In this document: positions 21,639 through 33,129 of the stretch, one piece after another
Position numbering within the stretch: the first letter of the stretch is position 1
Layout: every line of letters begins with the position of its first letter
NCBI GenBank assembly: GCA_051453625.1
Contig: JBOZIK010000001.1
Location: forward strand, 227,360,970-227,410,221
Source: Welwitschia mirabilis
Taxonomy: Eukaryota > Gnetophyta > Gnetopsida > Welwitschiales
Direction: 5' to 3'
Length of the DNA: 49,252 nucleotides
Position numbers and translations under genes: made by a program
Notes under the pieces: model-generated
What the model was told of the DNA's origin: nothing
What the model saw: only the letters and a program-made list of their open reading frames with translations
Databases searched by the model: none

Positions 21639-23180
21639 ATGACAGGAACTTTGACTTCAAATGTGAATGCTATGCTTAGAGATTTAATTGCTAATAGAAG
21701 ACATGAAATCTAAAATCCTTTCAATTTTCCTTCTAATAATGATGTAGAATTAATAAAATTAAGTGCATATCCAACATTCTTTAGGGAACCTGAAGAGGAC
21801 CCTCTTTAATATCTAGCTGACATTGACCAACTTATGCTTATCTTAGGCAATGGGAATAAATGTATTAGTGATCATACTTAGATGGTTATCTTTCTAGTTA
21901 TGCTTAGAGAAAAAGCAAAACTTTGGCTTAGAACTATTCCATACAAGAGTCTAGAGTCAAGTGCAAGAATTTCTTATTAAAATATTTTTGAGTGAAAGTA
22001 CCATGAAATAAGAAGGAAGGAATTTACCAAATTTTAACAAAAACCTCAAGAAGATTATGTCATAACATATGAGTATTGCATCCTAGCTATCCATTCTAAC
22101 CCTATTGGTGAGTTTCCTAGAGCGGAATTAATATATTATTTCTATAATAAATTAACTAGTCAAACTAACCAACTTATAGAATTTTCTTGTGGTGATAACT
22201 TGATGAACTTAACTTTAGATGATGCATGAAATTTGTTAGAAGATCTAGTAGAAATAAGTCAAACTTAGCCAAAACTCACTTCTAAAGAAATTTAAATTGT
22301 AGTCCAACTCATAAAAGACTTAAATGAAGTAAAACATAATAAGGAGGAAAAGAAAGATGATTCAACTAATATGATTAAGGATTTCACTACCACTTTGGAG
22401 AAGTAAACTCAAATGATAGTTGATGCAAAGATAGTAAAATAGGAAAACATAACTTCAACATGTAATATATGTGAAGAGAATTCTCATCCAACTAAAGAGT
22501 GTCATTTATTACCAAGTTATAAAGAGAGGATGTTTGAGGAAGTATGTGCATTTAATTAAAAAAATATAACTTTAAAAGTCAACTATAATTTCAACAAAAA
22601 TAAGGTAGACAATCACATTAGAAACCTTTTGAGAATAGATTTAGAAATTCTAAATTCCAACCAAATAACTTCAACCTTCAACCAAATCAAAATGATCCAC
22701 TCACAGATTCAATAGAATAATTGAAAAAGATGTAAGAAAAGACCAATAATAATAATGAAAAATTAGTGAATGTGCTTTAACAAACAATGTTAACTAATCA
22801 AAGACCCTAAGGATCTCTTGCATCTCAACCTTTGTCCAACCCAAATGAAGTTAAGAAAGATTTAAAGGTAGTAATGAGAAGTGGAAATGATATAACACTC
22901 CTACCTATGAGGCTTCAACTTCCAAAAATAATGAAAAAAGTAAGGAATAAGATGATGTAGAAATTTTAAACACATATAACTTCCCTTCAATATTAAATGC
23001 TAATCCCACCACTAAAAATTCCTTACAAAAAAACAAAGAAAAAGAACCATCTATTCCTTGTCTTGATAGATTAAACATGAATCCTACCTATGATGAATAC
23101 TTTAAGGCCTTGATACAAGAGGTAAACATTAACTTATCGTTTTGGAAACTCTTAAAAAAAATTCTAAATATTCTAAGTTG
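21639..23180 (+). pseudogene. gag: A2 gag, second copy, with zinc knuckle
   Basis: The ATG at 21639 opens MTGTLTSNVNAMLRDLIAN, closest to A1 gag. Then come LSAYPTFFREPEEDPL, LADIDQLMLILGNGNK, VMLREKAKLWLRTIPYKSLE (the capsid LRxKAKxWL helix, better kept than in copy 1), the FYNKLTSQTNQLIEF tail, and a zinc knuckle CNICEENSHPTKEC (22461-22502, C-x2-C-x4-H-x4-C intact). A low-complexity Asn-rich stretch follows. Several in-frame stops (for example in DHT*MVIFL and DDA*NLLED) make it nonfunctional. It leads into protease in the expected order. Confidence 0.85.
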
Positions 23181-23239
23181 TGGAAATACCTAGTTAAAAT
23201 AAAATAAAAGTGTACCATTTCTGGTAAGGTCTTCCTTGC

Positions 23240-23700
23240 TTAATCTATTTTCAACTTAGTCATGCAAAAGTATCCTAAATTCAAGGACCTTGAAATAGAA
23301 AGTGTCACTTTAAAAAGAAATAAAAGAATTCAAAAAGCTTTAATTGACATAGAAGATAGTGTAAACATCATACCTATTCATATACGTAAAAGACTTGGGT
23401 TGAAAAACATAGTGGAATCTATAAGAATCATCTTGGAATTGACTGATAATTCAATTAAGAAACCCTTAGGAATGATCAAGAACTTAGTTATCCAAATAGA
23501 AGAAGCTTTCTACCTCATACATGTGATTATTGTTAAGGTAGAACATGATGAAGGTTATCTAATACTCTTAGGAAGATCTTTTTATATAACTGCCCATTGT
23601 ATCATTGAAACATGGATTGGAATTATGGAATGTTACATAGGCAATAAAAAGTTCACCATTAGAGTTTTTAATACTACTAAAAGAAGAAACAGAGGATGAG
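23240..23700 (+). pseudogene. pro: A2 retropepsin-like aspartic protease
   Basis: An open frame of 145 codons (23262-23699) covers the domain. MQKYPKFKDLEIESV is the region just before protease; ALIDIEDSVNIIP is the active-site loop, where the family has ALLDLGASVNLMP. The Asp is present but the Gly-Ala that follow are replaced (Glu-Asp), so catalysis is doubtful. Then RLGL, ILELTDNSIKKPLGMIKNLV (flap region, usual LQLADRSIKYPRGIVEDVL) and ILLGRSFYITA (usual LILGRPFLATG) follow in order. This is the longest uninterrupted coding piece in the window that I can assign, but it is one domain of a polyprotein and has no start signal of its own. Confidence 0.85.
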
Positions 23701-24229
23701 TATATCTTAAAAGAATAAATTAAATCGACCTTATTTTCATAGCATCGCCCATTTGAGGAGAGATTGATAATGCTACATAAATCAACTTTATATGATAATC
23801 CAACTAAAATACATTGTCTTGAGAATAAGGATAAGGAATTTTTAAACTAAGAGGAAATCCAACATGTTTACTCAATGGAAGATACTTTTGATGGATGTCG
23901 TCCCCTATTATCATTCCCATGATAGTTTGAGATGATAATCATTAATATAAATTCAATAATAAAACTTAAAAATTCCAACTTAAAACTAAAAGAGTTTCTA
24001 AAAGATCTAAAATACATTTTTCTATCTAACAATCAAAAGAAAATTTTGATAATAAATGACCTTTTTACTCCTGAATAGGAATCTAACTTGATTTTACTTT
24101 TGATTTCTAAGGAAATACTTTTACTTGAATCCACAAAGGCTTAACTATCATTCCTCCTTTCATAGTTCAACACAAAATCTACCTTGAGGATAGTGCTAAA
24201 CTAGTTAGAAAAACCTAATGAAGGATCAA

Positions 24230-25020
24230 ACTAACCCTTAATCAAGTAGTTAAAGATGAAATTATCAAACTTATGGATGTTGGAATCATTTATGCTATAT
24301 CTGACAGTGAGTAGGTTAGCCTCTTGATGGAAATTCCTAAAAAGGTTAGGAAACGGATAACGTGCATTGATTTTAGAAAAATTAATGAGGTCATTAAAAA
24401 AGATCATTACCCTTTACCCTTTCTTAATCATGTACTTGATAGAATTCAAGGACATTCCTACTATTATTTTCTTTATGATTACAATGGCTACAATCAAGTT
24501 TGCATAGCAAGTGAAGACCAAGTAAAAACAATTTTTAGCTCTTCCTTTGGAACTTTTGCCTTTAAAAGGATGCCTTCTGGGCTTTGCAATACCCTTATAA
24601 CTTTCTAATAAGTAATGATGGGTATATTTTCTAACATGATAGNNNNNNNNNNNNNNNNNNNNNNNNNNNNNNNNNNNNNNNNNNNNNNNNNNNNNNNNNN
24701 NNNNNNNNNNNNNNNNNNNNNNNNNNNNNNNNNNNNNNNNNNNNNNNNNNNNNNNNNNNNNNNNNNNNNNNNNNNNNNNNNNNNNNNNNNNNNNNNNNNN
24801 NNNNNNNNNNNTTTCTGATATGATAGAGGACTCTATTGAAATCTTTATGAATGACTTCTTCATCTTTGATGAAACTTTTGAATAATTCATAAAAAGATTA
24901 AAAAAAGTCTTGAATCGATGTATAGAAACTGGTTTACACTTGAGTTGGAAAAATATTTTTCTCCTTGTCAATAATGGGATTGTTTTGGGTCACTACATTT
25001 CTAATAAGGGATTAAGATGA
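24230..25020 (+). pseudogene. RT: A2 reverse transcriptase, broken, with a gap at the active site
   Basis: RT copies element RNA into DNA. From 24240 the frame reads VVKDEIIKLMDVGIIYAISDSE, then a stop, then the best open piece (24324-24608): CIDFRKINEVIKKDHYPLPF (fingers), DRIQGHSYYYFLYDYNGYNQV (the family has FLDGYSGYNQI, so the first catalytic Asp is represented by LYDY), and FGTFAFKRMPSGLCNT (usual YGTFAFRRMPFGLCNAP). After the gap 24643-24811 it reads MIEDSIEIFMNDFFIF, where the family has FMDDFSVFG; the first Asp of the catalytic pair has become Asn. Stops follow at ETFE* and beyond. Confidence 0.9.
24643..24811. other. Assembly gap (169 N) within RT
   Basis: Both edges carry nearly the same bases (TTTTCTAACATGATAG before, TTTCTGATATGATAG after), and both encode the IFSxMI phrase that occurs once in RT. 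See findings. Confidence 0.95.
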
Positions 25021-25199
25021 ACCTTATAAGTGTTGGTATCATTAAAATTCTTAACCCTCTAACTAATGTTAAATAAGTTAGATCATTTCTTGGTTATTCT
25101 AGTTTCAATCATTGTTTTATTAAATATTATATCAAGATTTCTAAATCCCTTTACCTATTACTTAAAAAAGAAGCTAAATTTAATTGAAATGATTCATGT

Positions 25200-25680
25200 T
25201 AACTTTCCTTTGAAACACTTAAAGATAAAATTTTTTTATACCTATTATCATAGGTCATGATTGAACTAAATATTTTGAACTCATGTGTGATGTAAGTAAC
25301 ATTTTTTTGAGTGGGATTATTGGCCAAAAAATGTGGAAATGGTCTTAAAGTCATATCTTATCTTAGTACAACTTTTTCTAGGATCCAATCTAGCTACACA
25401 ACTACTAGAAGAAAAATGATTACCATCATCTTTTATCTTGATCATCTTAGATACTATCTTCTTAGTTTTTATATCAATGTTTACATAGATAATGCATTTA
25501 TATGCTATCTTATGATTAAGAAAGATTCTAATGCTAGACTTATTAGGTAAATCCTTCTCATACAAAAATTCAATCTTATCATCATCGACAAGGATGAAAA
25601 ACATAATAGAATTGTAGATCACTTATTTCAACTCTCTTATTCTCATGATGAACTTCCTATAAATGATTTCTTTCTAAATA
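25200..25680 (+). pseudogene. RH: A2 RNase H domain
   Basis: RNase H removes the RNA strand during reverse transcription. An open frame (25311-25550) reads GLLAKKCGNGLKVISYLSTTF (usual GAVLGQR...LHVIYYASRTL), then SSYTTTRRKMITIIFYLDHLRYYLL (usual NYATTEKELLAVVFAFEKFRSYLL), then VYIDNAFICYLMIKKDSNARLIR (usual VYTDHAALKYLLxKKDAKPRLLR). The motif's Glu (TEKE to TRRK) is lost, while one Asp (YID) is kept. DEKHNRIVDHLFQLS follows, corresponding to GSENVVADHLSRL, the tether into integrase. Confidence 0.85.
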
Positions 25681-25829
25681 AATAAGTATTTACTATTGAA
25701 TAACTTTATGTCATCTATTCTACTCATCCTGCTCCTTGTTACCCTAACATTGTCAACTACCTTGTTACTATGAAAACAACTCAGCATTAGAATAATAACC
25801 AATAAAAATCTTTTCTTCATAGGTCTAGT

Positions 25830-26960
25830 GACTATGAGTGGAATGGACCCCATCTTTATCAAAGGTGCAAAGACCAAATCATGTGTAAATGTATGCCTAA
25901 AGAGGAAAAACTAGATATCCTTAATCTTTGTCAATTTGGAGGTATGTGGGAAATACTTTAGTGGCCAAAAGACTGTAATGAAAATTCTTCACTTTGGTTT
26001 CTATTAGTCTACTCTTTTTAAAGTCTCCTTTGAATTTGCTGAAAAATGTACTGCTTATCAATGTTATGATAACCTAACTCATTCTCAAGCTATGTCCCTT
26101 AAAACTATGCTTGAATGTGAAACTTTTAATTATTGGGGAATTGACTTTATAAACCTTATTAAACCATCTTATCATGATAAAAACTACATCCTATTGGCCA
26201 TTAATTATGTTACCAAGTGGATCAAAGCTTTTCCTACTACTAAGAATGATGCCCAAACTATTTGCAAATTTGTCTGAACTCATGTCTTTCAATGTTTTGG
26301 TTTCCCTATAACCATAATTAATGATAAAAAAACTTATTTTATTAATCACATCTTTTAGAAACTTTTTTTATTCATCAGAATTAAACATAGAATTACATGT
26401 GCTTATCATTTACAAACTAATGGAGATGTTTCAAAAATTAGTCTCTATCAATAAGAAATCCTGGGCTTCTAAGCTTAATGATGTTCTTTGGGCTTATTGT
26501 ACTACTTAGTAAAAATATCTATGAACTTGTGTACAAAACATTTTGTGTATTGCCAGTTGATGTTTGCCATAACTCCTATCAATTTACCCATCAACTTAAT
26601 CTTGTAAAACTTAAATGAAAACCTTAAGATTTAATTAGCCCAACTTGACCATTTAGATGAAAAGTGTATTCATGCTATACATTATCAACTCTTTTATAAA
26701 GCCTAATTCAAGTTTAAACATGATAAAAAGATAATACATAAGTGGTTTGAACCTAGTCAACTAGTCCTTTTATAGAATACCTAAGTATACGTTTTACACA
26801 ACAAGTCTAAATGGTTAGGTCCTTATTTTATATAAAAAAGTACATTTTTAATGTCTTAGTTGGAATCGCTAATTTAAATATAGGGAAATTCAAAAAGTTA
26901 ATGGATGAAGGTTGAAAATTTATGAATCATCTACTAATTAGACCTTGAACATGATAGAAG
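25830..26960 (+). pseudogene. INT: A2 integrase: zinc-binding region, catalytic core and C-terminal region
   Basis: Integrase inserts the DNA copy into the host chromosome. Zinc region (about 25840-26010): GPHLYQRCKDQIMCKCMPKEE and ILNLCQF match YLWKYCPDQIIRRCVPEEE...ILxxCH. Core: the open piece 26092-26277 shows NYWGIDFINLI (first catalytic Asp in GIDF), SYHDKNYILLAINYVTKWIKA and NDAQTICKFV. A frameshifted continuation has FGFPITIINDKKTYF (second Asp, IINDKKTYF for IISDGGTHF) and HRITCAYHLQTNG (usual HKVATPYHPQTxGQVE); the Glu is not evident. C-terminal region (about 26650-26900): KHDKKIIHKWFEPSQLVLL and SKWLGPYF, usual FxPGQLVLL...KSRWxGPF. Stops throughout. Confidence 0.9.
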
Positions 26961-29185
26961 AACTTATCTTAGAAGCCCCTCTCCATGAGGAAAACTTTCC
27001 TTTCTATCATTGTCTAAATTCATTCTTAGCTAATTCCTTAGGTAGACATCATGTTATCAGTTGAACATATTTAAATTGAATTATGTATTATTTTATAAAT
27101 TTACCATAATTAGTAATCTTTCATTTAGGCATTTCAAAGTGATAAGATTCGATTCATCTAATTTTAAGAAATTTGTGTGTCTATGAACTTCATCTAGAAG
27201 GAAGATGCCTTAGTTCTTTCATTTTCTTTTAATAGTGTGAGTCTTTACTTGTTTATGCATGCTATTACTTATTTTTCATCTTATTACTTTACTCTTATCC
27301 TTATAAGTACTTAGTCATGTTCGATTCTCTTCACTTAGAAAAAAGAAAAATAGGAAAGAAGAAAAAAGAAAGCAAAGAATTCATCTTTTTTTAAAATAAA
27401 TTATGACAACCTAATGAAAGCATACTAGGGTAAATTTTTCTGAGAGGGCCTTTGGTAGTGTGATATGATAGTTGTGGAAAATCCACTAGGAGGTTAGTTA
27501 GCCATGTTTTATGGTTCCTTACTCCTCTAATAGTGGTTGCACACCCTCCATTATAGAGAAATAATTATTATTTAGAGGATATAGGATCAGTGATGCTCTT
27601 GGTGTTATTAGAGGTATTTATTAGTTTTTAGACTCATTTTCCATATAGTACTTTCACATGATCATTATACTTTTTTGGATTCTAGTGTTGTTTTATTGTG
27701 TGATCTAATGAGTTCATGTTTGAGCAACTTTTAATCTTGTCATTCATTATTGGATAACATTAGATATACTTAACATTGTCATAATCATTACCTATTTGAA
27801 TGGTACTTTATGAGTTTTTACATACTATCATGCATTATTAATTAGGTGATTTTATGATTTTTACTAACGAAATTTGTTAGGTTAGAATTTAAGATATGTA
27901 AACAATCTTGTTTATGTTCTTAATTGTTTATTTTTACTTTTATTTTTATTTAGCTATTTTATTGGGTTTTTGAAAGTTATTTTCATCCTTTTTAACATAA
28001 TATTTTAGATCTGATCATTTAGTAGTTTCTTATTAATATTGCTCATAGTTTCTATCCATAAGGGTTGTTTTTCTTTTAGTACTTTTTGATAGGTGATGAT
28101 GATACTTTTTCTTTATAGTTTTCATTTTTTACTTTTACATGCTTACTAAGTTTGGGCATATTTTAGGATTTCTTTTGAGCATTTCTTATCTCCACTTAGT
28201 TCATTATTATGGTCCTATTCTTTTCTCCTTAAGTCCTTTCCACATAAGTATCTTTTCACCAGGGTCATTGTTTTTAAGGATGATTCTTTATTTTTAACCA
28301 CCTTTCTGACTTTTGATGATTTTATGATGTTTTACCATTGTCACTCTTGCTTATTAGACTTTTCTTCATCTTTACTATTTTCCAAAAATCTCCCTTGATG
28401 AACATTGTCCCACATCTATTATTCAGATGATAGTAATCTTTTTAGTACTATTACAATATGGGACGTCTTGGTTCATCTGTGGAGTGAGATATCGAGCAAA
28501 ATTTTAAAATTTTAAAGGATCATTTTTTTAGCTTTCATGATACATACTGGTGATGAGATTATTTGGTTATAATTTCATATTGCTTGTATAATTTTCATCA
28601 TGAAAGATCTCAGTAGCACAATTATAGAGTTTTCCTATAGGTGTGATTCAAAACATTTAGAAGATAATGGATAAGAGGTGTAATGTTATGGTTATTCTTT
28701 TTATTTCACCTTGTAGATTATTCTTTTGAATTTTCTAATTCATTCATATACATCATTTTTAGTTATTACTTCTCTGGTTATGTACACATATCATCATTTT
28801 TTGTATTATTATTATTATTATACCTTATGATGATTTTTATGTGTAACACTTATTTGTTATCTTGTGATGTGTTAAAAGTTTTAAGTAGTGGGGCTAATGA
28901 ATATTTCAATACTTGGTTTTTTCTGATAATCATGTTATAAGCATCTAAATTTTATTCTGATTTCATAAGTGTTGTTATCTCCATTGTCATCTAGATGATA
29001 GACAGAATGACATATCTATTATGCATCCTATAGATGTATTATATCAGTTAACTAGTTTTTAATGTTTATTCTTGCATGTCAAATATTTTTGAACTTAATT
29101 TACATCTTCCCTAGTTTCTAGTTATCTTAGTCAAATTAGCTAGTACTATTGTTGATCAATTGCTTTATCAGGGACTGACAAGGCT
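26961..29185 (+). other. Long noncoding 3' region of A2
   Basis: About 2.2 kb between integrase and the polypurine tract, alignable by eye with the A3 internal region (45951-48990 on minus), for example at GGTAGTGTGATATGATAG and GGTTAGTTAGCCATG. It has an A/G-rich tract (about 27340-27385) whose A3 counterpart is the CTT microsatellite. Inverted-repeat modules occur near 28404-28434 and 28976-29015. An 85-codon hydrophobic open frame (28683-28940) sits where Athila elements can have an env-like gene, but I see no supporting feature and do not call it one. Confidence 0.65.
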
Positions 29186-29198
29186 AAGTAGGGGGCTA
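29186..29198 (+). promoter_or_regulatory. Polypurine tract of A2
   Basis: AAGTAGGGGGCTA immediately before the 3' LTR. A3 has AAGTAGAGGGCTC at the same place (45938-45950, minus), with the same 30 bases of upstream sequence (TTTATCAGGGACTGACAAGG). Confidence 0.85.
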
Positions 29199-29879
29199 TA
29201 TTATGATGCTAATTTATAGGATTTTGATGGAGTATTTTGAGAACTTTTATAGGACATTTATACAGGTTTAGCTGCAATTATAATGATTATGAAAGATTGA
29301 TGGGATGATCATTGAAACATATAATGGTTGACATATTTCAAGATATTTTAGGCATATTTTGATACTTCATGTCTTAAAGGAAAGATGAATAATGTAAAAG
29401 ATTAATTTCTTTTAATTTGAAAAGATAAAAAGGCATGTCGTCCCCTCTGTCATCCCCGCGATAGTTAAGAAGACAATGTTAACATGGACTAAAGCTGTAA
29501 AGTTGACTATGGGGGGTTGAAGCTAATGATTCACTCTTTCTTATGGAGTATCATTCCTAGTGTTATCCCCATGACAGATGGAATAAAAACTATTTTGTAT
29601 GAATAGAAGTGAATTATCTTTGTAATAAGGTCAAGTAGCCCATATGAGTTACTAGGGTTTCTTCTCTAACTTCCATGGTTTTGCTTATAGAACTTTAATG
29701 TAAAAATATAAATACTCACCATTACCTTTACTTTTATTTTTATCTTTTGTATCGAATATTCTTATGATGGAAGATTTAAGGATAATAGGTCCATTCATTA
29801 GCTACGGAGAGAAGATTTCCTTAGTGTTTGGCTAAGTATGCTCCATTAAAGTGCTACTACTTTCTTTGTAAGTGGGTGT
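29199..29879 (+). repeat. 3' LTR of A2, left piece (interrupted by S2)
   Basis: Starts TATTATGATGCTAATTTATAGG and follows the 5' LTR base by base through the TATA box (TATAAATAC at 29707-29715) to ...TTTGTAAGTGGGTGT, where S2 begins. Modules TGTCGTCC...AGAAGACA (29436-29475) and TATCATTCC...GATGGAAT (29549-29585) correspond to those of the 5' LTR. Confidence 0.9.
29875..29879 (+). repeat. Target-site duplication of S2, left copy (GGTGT)
   Basis: GGTGT at 29875-29879 and again at 39117-39121. The undisturbed 5' LTR has a single GATGT at this spot (18598-18602), confirming the junction. Confidence 0.9.
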
Positions 29880-31227
29880 TGTAGGATAGAGAACCCTAGA
29901 GGATGGGTGAATAGGATTTAAAAATTTAATCTAATAAATTTACAAAAATAACTTTACTTGAAATGAATACTAAAAAATTATGTAAATGAAACTAAAGCTA
30001 TTCTGAAAAACTAAAAAATAGAAAACATAGAAATATTAATGAGAAGCACACAAGATTTATAGTGGTTCAAGAAACCTCCTACTCCACTCTCGACAATTAG
30101 CTTTCATCCAAACCTAATCTAGATCTCTGTTAACATCTTTCCAAATATTTTAAGTTCATTTTTAATCTTTACAATCAAAATTTCTTGAGGCTCAATCTCA
30201 ATCTTTTATAAGAAAGCAAAGTGATGATAATGATATGCTAGAATGCATAGGTTTCATCTAATCTTTGGCTTAAGAAATGTATTACTAACTACTTGAGAAG
30301 ATGGTATGATCTAAATACATAAAGTGCAACTAACTTAACTAAGTATACAATGATAACTACAACTCTTGGTTCAACTTTGATCAGGTAGAAATAATGCCAA
30401 TAAGTATAACAAATAATTTTATAATATTCAAAAGTGGTATACTAATTTTAACTCTTGACAAATGTATAGTGAAAGAATTTTAGGATTTTTACAAGTAAAA
30501 AGATATTCCAATGGATAGAAAATGGACTTATAACAGCTAGAAAAATTCTATTTCCATCATGACCAGTTAAACCCTCAAAAGTCTAGTGGACCCCATTTGG
30601 TACTATCACTAAAGTTAGTTACCCTCATATTCTTTTGGTCGATCCCTGTTTCTTATTACTCCATGTTCAGTTGACCCCTGAGGATCTAGTTAATTGCTTA
30701 TCCAATTGTTATGTATTCATTTGATTACCTTATTATTCAAGAAAAATTATAGTGGTGTTTTTTTGCTTCTGGTCCAGTCAACTCCATAAATGTCTGATCA
30801 ACCCTTGCTGATAAAGGGTGAATGCCATTCTAGGTCTAATATGCCCCTCAATAATTCAGTCGACCCATCGATGATCATTTGTAAAAGTTTTATGCTCAAG
30901 TCTAGTTAACTCCTCATGTGTCTGATTAACTCCTTGATGATTTATTGAGAAGTATTAAATGCACAGGTCTAGTCGATCCGTTATGTATCTGGTCGACCCC
31001 TTGGAATTCGGTTCATTTCTTGTGTAAGCTTTAGGTGTGGTCGATCCCTTAGGAATCTAGTCGATCACTTACTTGCTATAAAAATTGACAAGTTCAGATT
31101 CAAATTGTGAAAAAAGTTATTTCAACATCTAACTTATAATGATTAATATTTTTTGCATAAGATACAACATGTTTTGCTAAACAAAAAATATTAGTTTAAC
31201 ATCAAATTAGTAAATAATAACTTAATA
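29880..31227 (-). repeat. 3' LTR of S2
   Basis: The plus-strand left end TGTAGGATAGAGAACCC aligns with TATAGGATCGAGAACCC at 37755. The right end CTTAATA at 31227 aligns with CTCAATA at 39116. Positions about 30560-31070 hold repeated phrases around GTCGAC-like cores (for example CAGTCGACCC, CTAGTCGATCC, CTGGTCGACCCC, GTGGTCGATCCC), the same array as in S1. Confidence 0.9.
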
Positions 31228-31290
31228 ATATTTTTGTTTGACATTAATAACAAACTTATTATTAGTTAAAAATATTAATTTTGGAAAAAT

Positions 31291-31299
31291 ATCCCCCTT
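31291..31299 (-). promoter_or_regulatory. Polypurine-like tract of S2, proximal
   Basis: The minus strand reads AAGGGGGAT about 65 bases before the LTR start. S1 has AAGGGGAT at the equivalent place. Confidence 0.55.
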
Positions 31300-31655
31300 A
31301 GAAAATACCTATTATATTTCTAGGTAATATTGAACAATTATATCAAATGAAACAATTTTAGAGAGCTTTTAATTTATGCCATAATTAAAATAATTTGTAG
31401 TATAATTTGTAAGACATGTAATTTTCAGAAAATATATGACAAAAGACATTTTGATAAAGAATTAAATAATCATAAGATATAGCAAAAATTATAGTTAATG
31501 AATAAATAGATGTGCACTTAAAAAAATGAGAGATAAAGATGATAATAAAATTCATTTCTACTACTAGAAATTGAACATTATAATAAAAAGTGCTCATTAA
31601 AAGCAATTATAATTGAATAAAGTAGCATGAATAACTAATGAATAACTAACTAATT

Positions 31656-31670
31656 CTCCCCCTTTTGACA
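31656..31670 (-). promoter_or_regulatory. Polypurine-like tract of S2, distal
   Basis: The minus strand reads TGTCAAAAGGGGGAG, a phrase very characteristic of Sirevirus 3' ends. Several such tracts before the 3' LTR are a known Sirevirus property. Confidence 0.7.
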
Positions 31671-31738
31671 TTAATAATAAAGAAGAAAAGAGACACAAGC
31701 AAGAAAATTTCATAAAAACATAAGCAAGGAAAGAAGAT

Positions 31739-32840
31739 CAATTAGATTCCTCGGCTTCCTCCTCTTTCTTCAGAATCTTCTTCTACTTCCTCTTCCTCTT
31801 CTTCAGCAGTGTTCTACACTGAGCTTCTACCTCTAAAGTGTCTGTAATCTCATACCCAGCTGTGATCAGAGATTCTTTCACATGTCTGGTATAAGAGTCT
31901 ATTTGCCTCGAGTAGGAAAGAGTCTTTTCTAGTGAGGCATATTGGGAGAGGAATATTTTTAGAATTTTTTAGAACCGGTAAAGATATGCATGTAAGACAA
32001 TGTCACATCACTAATAACTAACATAGGATTAAGGATTTCCAACTTTGGATGAAACTAAACTCTATACTAATAAGAGATGTTGGTAATCAAAACTGAATAA
32101 GTTAGAGCTTTAGTCATATGACACTCTAATTAAGAGACATATTCTTTAGTATAATGGTAGAGGCATTAATAGAGTGTCTGGTTCCTACCAAGTACATCAA
32201 ATATGCCCTATATTTAGAGGTCTCATCACGATAACCAAAATAAAGGCAAGAAGTTATAGGTAAATACCAAATGCACAAACTTGTACTTTGGGGTAAGGAG
32301 AGAAGTAGAAAGGGTGGTTTTATACCTATAAAACTTACTGCAAGGTTTTCTTATTACCTCTTCTTTGTATTCTATATAGTCATAAAGAGGTTAAAACTCA
32401 TCATAGTCTCCTCTTAGAATATTAGTAATGATAACAATGTAGTTTGTAGTAATCCTCATATTCTTCCCCAAAACTAGGGTTTTTAGGGTTACATTATTGG
32501 CATCATAGGAGGCATTGCAGTAGAACATCCAGATGGGAAAAGGGTAGATAGGTTCTAAAAAATCAAGAAAGTAGGAAATATCTAGTTCTTGTAAAATTCG
32601 CACCAAATCTCTAAGTTCCTTGGGCTCTGTAGTGGTAATAGCCCTTTCTTGGCACACTGGCTTTCTCTCATACTTCTTAGAGAGCTTGTCTAAAGTTTAT
32701 TCAGACATTTCTTGGTAGAAATATGAAGGATCTCTACTAGTTAACTCCTTTTAATGGCCTCTATAGGGATCCTCAGATATTTCGACCACATGACAGGAGT
32801 TTAGAAATAAGAAAACCTAAAAGAAAACTTAGATTTGAAG
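31739..32840 (-). pseudogene. S2 ORF3 after pol: 'putative plant transposon protein'-like, acidic tail
   Basis: Downstream of RNase H on the same strand is a third coding region of about 350 residues with a few stops. The best open piece (32657-32391) reads RDLVRILQELDISYFLDFLEP, IWMFYCNASYDANN, LVLGKNMRITTNYIVIITNILRG. This layout fits the plant 'putative plant transposon protein' domain, whose core is typically (V)REFYANA followed by VRGK. Further on are QYASLEKTLSYSRQ, YTRHVKESLITAGYEI and a Glu-rich tail (NTAEEEEEEVEEDSEE) before the stop near 31739. SIRE-type elements often have an env-like ORF in this place. I see no membrane segment or signal peptide in the readable part, so an envelope role is not supported. 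Function unknown. Confidence 0.65.
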
Positions 32841-33129
32841 GAGATAGATGGCTAGAAGATAATGAAAAAGTTTGGGCTTCACTAAATTTTAAAGAGAAGG
32901 GTGATTAGGTGAGATTTGATAAAGAAATTAGGTATATCACCAAATCTACCACACTATAATTCTATAGGTTTAGTTAATTAGTTTGAGGTCTAGTCAACCT
33001 ATCAAAATATGGGTCATAGTAATTTAAGGTCCAGATAACTAGGTTTTTAATCTAATCAACCAACCACATCTAGTCCATTGAATTCTAAATCTAGTCAACT
33101 ATCCTACAATCAGTTAGAGAACAAGAGAT

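Noticed and set aside
24414-24971. 185-codon minus-strand open frame opposite RT
   Set aside because: Antisense shadow of RT spanning an N-gap.
28683-28940. 85-codon hydrophobic open frame in the A2 3' region as an env-like gene
   Set aside because: Its hydrophobicity follows from T-rich codons. No signal peptide, glycosylation pattern or conserved counterpart in A3 was seen.
29880-31227. S2 left LTR as a plus-strand 5' LTR
   Set aside because: The Met-type primer site is at the right LTR on the minus strand, and all domains read on minus, so this is the 3' LTR.
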